From NCBI GenBank assembly GCA_003833135.1, contig QZLH01001092.1:16939-28813 (forward strand): a DNA stretch of 11,875 nt, read 5' to 3'. The stretch comes from Oehlia diaphana. Its lineage: Eukaryota; Glomeromycota; Glomeromycetes; Glomerales; Glomeraceae. Numbering within the stretch: the first letter of the stretch is position 1; every line of letters begins with the position of its first letter. Positions 7,618 to 11,875 of the stretch are shown piece after piece. A model generated the notes under the pieces. That model searched no databases, was not told where the DNA came from, and was given only the letters and a program-made list of their open reading frames with translations. A program made the position numbers and the translations under genes.

Positions 7618-9741
7618 ACCATTATTAAATATCTTCTTCATTATCTATAAAATAAAAGAGAGTAATAAGAATATTTAAAATAATTATTGTTAGTATAAAA
7701 TTTATAAGCTTTACATACCATCTACATCTTGTTTCTTTATTTTGCTGTTTTGCAATTTCTTTTCCTTGATTATCTAAAAAAAATATAAAGTTAATTATAT
7801 TGAGTAGTCATATTTATATATTAATTACTTACTATCTCCTGATCCTAGACGCAATTTTTGAAATACTTTAGATAATGCTTTACTCTTTCCTACATTTTAA
7901 ATGAAAATTAATATCTGACATGTTTACATGAATATTATAAATAAAGTTTTGATATTAAACATTAACCTTTAAAATTACTAGTTGTTTTTGATGCACTATC
8001 ATTATTCAGATTTAAATCATCAACTGGAAAAGAGAGCTTTGATTATAAATGTAATCATATAATGATATTACAAATAAAAAAATACTCACTATCTTCGGGA
8101 ATATTAAAATTATAGGGTTTGCTATGATATGCTTTTTAAAAATAAAATAATGTCATATTATAAAAAATTAAACATTTAATAAAAAAAATATCAAATATAT
8201 ACTAACCTTCTTGCTCTTCTATTATGTATATTTTTTTTAAAAAAAAATAATAAAAATCAATTTAATAAATCTAGAAGAAAATTATTAATTATACCTTCAG
8301 TTGCATTTCTTGGTTCAAGTAAATTGTCATATTGATCAAATTGATAAACTTTACTTGTAGATAATCTACTACTTGTATAATAACAACTCAATATTTCTAA
8401 ATCATTTTTTATCTAAATTATTGGTTTTTTCAAAATTTTTTAAGAATTTTATAAAAATACTTTTGTTTTTATCTGTTACGTTTAGGTAATATTAATCTAT
8501 TAATTTCCCTTATTTTATATCTAATTATATAAATATCAGGTCTTTTTGTCGGATCAGCATCCCAACATTGTTCCATTAATTCTTTATATTTTGAAGAAGT
8601 TCCTGATAAAATCTTTGGTTTCATACCACTAACAATATCCATTGCAAGACTATAATCATCATTATAATTAACAAAAGGTGATTGTTCAGATGAAATTTCC
8701 CACAATAGTATTGCAACACTATATATATCAGATGCTTTAGTATATCCTTTTCCAACAATAACTTTGGTGCGATGTAAAATTTCCATATATCTTTCTAATG
8801 GCTTATCAGCAGGTTCACAAAATCCAAGATCACTAATAAACCAAAAATTAGTATGTTGATTATAAAGTATATTTCCTGAATGTAAATCTCTATGAATTGC
8901 ATTTCTCTATGAATCCTACTAAGTGATCTTATTACATCTCTAGCGATTTTAATTCTTTCTTTCCATGTAAGTTGATTATGATTTTGCTGTAAATATTCTC
9001 TTAAATTTGTATCTAATTTTCTCATTACAAGCATATAATTTCCATTTGATGGATCTAGAGTTAGACCATAACATTGTACTATATCCGGACATTTAGGTGA
9101 GATTTGGACTACGAAAAAGTTTGCCAAATAAACATAGTTCGATTTATCAAAATACTTTTTCACTTAACATACCTCATCGAACCAATTTCTATTAGCACTT
9201 TCAACATTTTTTAACTCTTTAAGTATAACTTGTTCAGACCCATATCTTATTAATTGTTGTTCTGTAGAATTCCATTCATCATATTGTCCACCAAATAAAC
9301 TTCAGAGCAATCACCTTTAGTTAAATATTTAATGTTTTGTAAATTGCTATATGGAATCCATTCAATTATAAATTTTGGAGAACATGATTCTGTTTGTTTC
9401 TGTATTAAATCATTAATATCATTACTTCCAGATGTCCAATTTGAAAATTTTGATTTTAAATAATTTCTAATACAAAATTCACAGTATAATGTTGCCAAAC
9501 ATTCTTCTTGACAGTTTTCACAAATCCTTCTTTTCCCTTCATTTAAAAAAATCTTAGTATAATCATAATCTTCATTGAAAATTTTTATTACTGTTGACTT
9601 TTCATCTTTTGTAAGAGATTTATCAGCAAGAATAGTTTGTTTTGCAAGTTCAATTTGTTTTTCTATGTTGTCATAAATATTAAGCAATGCATGTGCTCGT
9701 ATATACGCAGCATAAACTAAATCATTTCAAATGGTTGCCAT
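7618..9741 (-). pseudogene. Broken paralogue of the TKL kinase gene
   Basis: Same architecture as the kinase at 1982-4176. ATG at 9741, but codon 5 is TGA (9729-9727) where the intact copy has CGA. Two 13-nt deletions shift the frame, near 9290-9296 (after the glycine loop) and near 9094-9098 (after the first acceptor). One A is lost just before HRDLHSGN (about 8902), small deletions disrupt the activation segment (8764-8791), one base is gained near 8492, two are lost near 8405, and exon 7 is 55 nt instead of 63. About 50 nt of the last exon's acidic tail is missing. Splice sites remain: intron 1 at 9172-9109 is again 64 nt, the micro-exon at 8218-8207 is again 12 nt, and exons 4 and 6 keep 42 and 57 nt. 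From VIVGKGYT to INRL I count 66 of 90 residues identical. The Cys module is intact. No functional kinase can be made. Confidence 0.88.
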
Positions 9742-9787
9742 AATAGCGAAAATTCAAAATTGTTAAACGACTCTATTTACGTTTTAG

Positions 9788-9841
9788 TTCTTAATTCGGA
9801 GAGAGATTTCCATTTGTTTCACAAAATATAAATAATCCTTA
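9788..9841 (-). promoter_or_regulatory. Counterpart of the kinase upstream block
   Basis: Matches 4222-4274 closely at its distal half (TTTCACAAAA, ATAAATAATCCTTA), but the inverted repeat of the intact copy is absent here. It probably has no present function, because the downstream gene is broken. Confidence 0.35.
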
Positions 9842-9903
9842 ATTTGGCTAACCCTGTACGTCGCGTTTATTTTATACCGCATAGTGTTACAAAAACCGTA
9901 TAC

Positions 9904-10125
9904 AACCCGGCCCGGCCCGCACTTGGAAATTAACCTAAATTGCCCGGCCCGGACTTAATATATTAAAACCCGGACCCGGACTATTATTACTGTATATCAA
10001 TTTGTAAAAACAAAAAAAATCGGCCAACTTAATATTGGCCAGTTTAATTTCGGCCAGAATTAAGACGATTTTGGCCAGAATTACGAAAATCCGGGTTTAA
10101 CGAAAAATCGTGTGCCGGCTTGGAC
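9904..10125. repeat. GC-rich repeat island (CCCGG and GGCCA motifs)
   Basis: This is an abrupt GC-rich island in otherwise very AT-rich DNA. The left half has tandem CCCGG/CCCGGA words at 9906-9920, 9943-9953 and 9969-9980. The right half has four GGCCA words at 10022, 10037, 10052 and 10073, that is at 15, 15 and 21 nt spacing, two of them followed by GAATTA. GGCCAA and TTGGCC at 10022-10040 form a 6-bp inverted repeat with a 7-nt loop. No coding pattern is visible. It resembles dispersed low-complexity repeats I associate with Rhizophagus genomes, but I cannot name a family. Confidence 0.6.
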
Positions 10126-10180
10126 AGGTAAATAAGTCAGATAAAAAATTGGGAATGGTCGTAAATTATAAATATATTAA

Positions 10181-10203
10181 TTTTTTTTTTTAAAAAAAAA
10201 AAA
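10181..10203. repeat. T11-A12 homopolymer palindrome
   Basis: Eleven T followed directly by twelve A, a self-complementary tract that could extrude as a hairpin. It is prone to copy-number errors in replication and assembly. Confidence 0.75.
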
Positions 10204-11005
10204 CAATTTTAAATTATAAAAAGCAACTTTTTTTATAATCAAATTAGCTTGTTTTACTAATTATTACGATTTTATGTTGACTTTTTTTAATTCATAATAT
10301 AAGAATATATATATACTGTATATATATTGCTATAATTAGCCGATTCGTTAGGAATATGATTTTAAAAATTGTAAAAAGTAATCCATTAAACATATTTGTT
10401 ATATTATAGTCATCATATTCAATTTATTATGAAGTTATATAAAATGATTTTTTATAAAAACATATTTCATGATTATTAACAAACTAAAATTTTCTTTTTT
10501 TTTGTTTGTAGTCATAGTTTTTTATAATATTAATGCTTTGTTATATAATTAATAAACTTTATCGTATTTTATAATTTAAAAACTTCCCATTTTACTTAAT
10601 TTACTATATATCACAGCCAGGTATCTTGCAAATTTTGGGTCAGTTGATGCTGTACCCAAGGATGTACGAAACTTTTATTATAAATGAAGGGTTTTAAAAA
10701 CTTGTAATATATTCAAAAAAATATTTAAATGTGTTAACAGCCTGAGTAAAATTAGATTGTTTAAATAGTAAAATCAAAAGAAAACGGAGATTTTTTCAGA
10801 AAAAGGATACTACACATGGGGTACTATGGCCTGCGATATATGGTATCATTTAAAAAACTTCATCCGTGTTCAAATTGAAATATGTTAGATAATTCTTTCT
10901 ATCATAATAAATTAAATATAGAATTGCCATGCAAAATTAATAATAAACTTACTTTTAGACCTATATAGAATTAGGGATCATGATTGAGTATTGATCATTA
11001 TACTA
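10204..11005. other. Intergenic region, no gene seen
   Basis: No supportable ORF. AT dinucleotide repeats lie at 10304-10328. A GC-richer patch at about 10614-10680 contains TTGGGT and ACCCAA as a 6-bp inverted repeat with a 13-nt loop. A second patch at about 10817-10885 (ACATGGGGTACTATGGCC onward) has no recognisable coding content. These could be ends of an unrecognised repeat element. Confidence 0.5.
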
Positions 11006-11020
11006 TTTTTTTTTTTTTTT
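11006..11020 (-). repeat. Genomic poly(A) tract (A15 on - strand)
   Basis: Fifteen T on the + strand, read as A15 on the - strand. It lies 5 and 12 nt after two AATAAA words and downstream of the partial gene at the right edge. A templated poly(A) directly after a polyadenylation signal is the signature of a retroposed 3' end. Confidence 0.6.
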
Positions 11021-11025
11021 CCAAA

Positions 11026-11038
11026 TTTATTCTTTATT
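11026..11038 (-). terminator. Two AATAAA polyadenylation signals
   Basis: AATAAA occurs at 11038-11033 and again at 11031-11026 on the - strand, just before the A15 tract. They would serve the transcript of the partial gene upstream (11438-11875). Confidence 0.5.
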
Positions 11039-11276
11039 AATATTGTGATAATTATATAAAACAACCTATCACAATTTAGACGCTATGTAAAGTAACTAAT
11101 CTAAAACTTTCAAAAACCAACATAATAAAACAAAAATATTTTACAAATATATAAAAATTTAACTATAAATTCTATCAACTATACTAACGCTAGCCATCTT
11201 TTAATTTTAATTTAACCCTTTTTAATTAAAATTTAAGCTAACACACTTTATTACCAATGAATCTTTACTTACCTAC
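11039..11276 (-). other. Probable 3' untranslated region of the retroposed unit
   Basis: AT-rich and ORF-free, between the Lys-rich small ORF and the AATAAA words. It is colinear with the partial gene and the A15 tract, so most simply the 3' untranslated part of the same transcript unit. Confidence 0.4.
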
Positions 11277-11348
11277 TTACCATCCCTTCTTACTTTTTTT
11301 CTTTGACTTCCTACTTTTACTCCCTTTTTTACTTTTTCCTCCTTCCAT
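11277..11348 (-). pseudogene. Lys/Ser-rich 23-codon frame, likely shifted tail of the upstream gene
   Basis: The ATG at 11348-11346 overlaps the stop of the preceding frame as TAATG and opens 23 codons rich in Lys, Ser and Gly (MEGGKSKKGSKSRKSKKKSK, then KGW), ending in TAA at 11279-11277. It follows the acidic Ser/Glu stretch (SSEGSEDSSESENGE) encoded after the TAG of the partial gene. The simplest reading is that acidic patch and basic tail once formed one C-terminus, now separated by a stop and a frameshift. Termination-reinitiation at TAATG, known for ORF pairs of some retroelements, is a less likely alternative. The basic run could bind nucleic acid or act as a nuclear signal. Confidence 0.35.
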
Positions 11349-11437
11349 TACCTGTTTTTCCCTTCTAAAGTTGTCTCACCATTTTCTGATTCACTGCTAT
11401 CTTCAGAACCTTCACTACTAACCATTCCTCTAGACCT

Positions 11438-11875
11438 CTACTCAATTCCTCGCTTTTGTCCAATTTTTTCGTCTACCACAACTTTCTCTGTTTTTATTTC
11501 AGGCGGTAAATGTGATGAACAAGCTTGATTTACCTTGTTATATATTTCTATCTCTTCAGCAGATACTGGAACCTCTCCAGCAATTTCTTTCTGACTTAAA
11601 TCCTTATAAGTACCTTCCATTCCCTTGTTGGTCACGTGACCATTCGCATCCAAAGGCTCTCTCAATTTATCATCCAATTTTAAAAAATCACCCTTAGTCA
11701 TCTGTTTAGCATTAGCTTTTTGTATTTCTTTGAACAAAACTTCAGTTTGTCTATCTTTATTTACACTGCTAACACTAAAATCTATGTCATCTAACTTTAA
11801 ACCCATCATACCAGTGATCTCTCTTGCAGTCTTTATAACATTCTCTTTGAACAAATTCTTCTCTTTTATCTGATC
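11438..11875 (-). CDS. C-terminal part of an unrecognised protein, possibly retroelement-encoded
   Basis: The frame is open at the window edge, so the N-terminus lies outside. The 145 visible residues (DQIKEKNLFKENVIKTAREI onward) end at TAG 11440-11438. The first codon here is not a real start: the frame continues upstream of the apparent TTG start at 11854. The protein is charged and mostly helical-looking, with no Cys clusters or membrane segments; I do not recognise a domain. After the TAG the same frame stays open for 29 codons to a TAA at 11350-11348, including an acidic Ser/Glu stretch. Codon usage is less A/T-biased than in the neighbouring kinase genes. The colinear 3' untranslated region, AATAAA and genomic A15 suggest a LINE 3' portion or a retrocopy of a cellular mRNA. 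The 14-bp palindrome TGGTCACGTGACCA (11629-11642) lies in the coding sequence for NGHVTN. Confidence 0.5.
   Translation of the reverse strand, partial: DQIKEKNLFKENVIKTAREITGMMGLKLDDIDFSVSSVNKDRQTEVLFKEIQKANAKQMTKGDFLKLDDKLREPLDANGHVTNKGMEGTYKDLSQKEIAGEVPVSAEEIEIYNKVNQACSSHLPPEIKTEKVVVDEKIGQKRGIE

Larger units (their letters stand above)
7528..9862 (-). repeat. Duplicated kinase locus, copy B (decaying copy)
   Basis: Direct-orientation partner of 1880-4300. Homology includes the upstream block, exons, introns and about 100 bp of 3' flank. Beyond 9862 the sequence changes to an unrelated GC-rich repeat island. Confidence 0.8.

Noticed and set aside
9250..9687. Separate 145-residue gene
   Set aside because: The apparent start is TTG; the true ATG at 9741 is followed by a TGA at codon 5. 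It is exon 1 of the broken kinase copy. The frames at 8795-9163 and 8469-8786 are later parts of the same pseudogene.
10021..10086. CRISPR-like array from spaced GGCCA repeats
   Set aside because: Repeats are only 5-11 nt and irregularly spaced, in a eukaryotic context; this is a short-motif repeat island.
11512..11697. 61-codon open frame on the + strand
   Set aside because: It is antisense to the partial gene at 11438-11875, with no family resemblance.
1..11875. Mitochondrial or bacterial origin because of high A+T
   Set aside because: Multiple short GT-AG introns, a eukaryotic-type kinase, an HMG box and LINE remnants indicate a fungal nuclear genome.

Overview
The window looks like nuclear DNA of an arbuscular mycorrhizal fungus (Glomeromycotina), most likely Rhizophagus irregularis or a close relative. 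This is inferred from very high A+T with many homopolymer runs, short (about 60-85 nt) GT-AG introns, a lineage-typical Cys-module/tyrosine-kinase-like (TKL) kinase with a micro-exon tail, a small MATA-HMG-type protein, and decayed LINE-like retroelements. No database search was possible; the organism call rests on recognising these families.

Layout, left to right. Positions 1-262 hold no clear gene, only a GC-richer, exon-like patch. Positions 263-1272 hold a decayed, 5'-truncated LINE-type reverse-transcriptase C-terminus on the + strand, apparently bracketed by a 15-bp direct repeat. Positions 1982-4176 (- strand) hold an apparently intact protein kinase gene. I could assemble it from eight exons, one only 12 nt long, into a 567-residue protein. 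Positions 5249-5665 (- strand) encode a 138-residue HMG-box protein. Positions 5666-7527 are AT-rich and without a gene I can support. Positions 7618-9741 (- strand) hold a second copy of the kinase gene, broken by an early stop and several indels, with its splice sites largely preserved. Positions 9904-10125 are a GC-rich island of CCCGG and GGCCA repeats. The right edge (11006-11875, - strand) carries the C-terminal part of an unrecognised protein, an mRNA-like 3' end, AATAAA signals and a genomic A15 tract, as in a retroposed copy or the 3' end of a LINE.

The main story is a direct duplication of a kinase locus (about 1880-4300 and 7528-9862) around an HMG gene, with one copy kept and the other decaying. 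A block of about 53 bp upstream of the start codon is conserved between the copies and is probably a promoter element. The kinase probably acts in intracellular signalling and the HMG protein in DNA binding; nothing in the sequence shows that the two are functionally linked. I found no tRNA, rRNA, CRISPR or bacterial-type operon.
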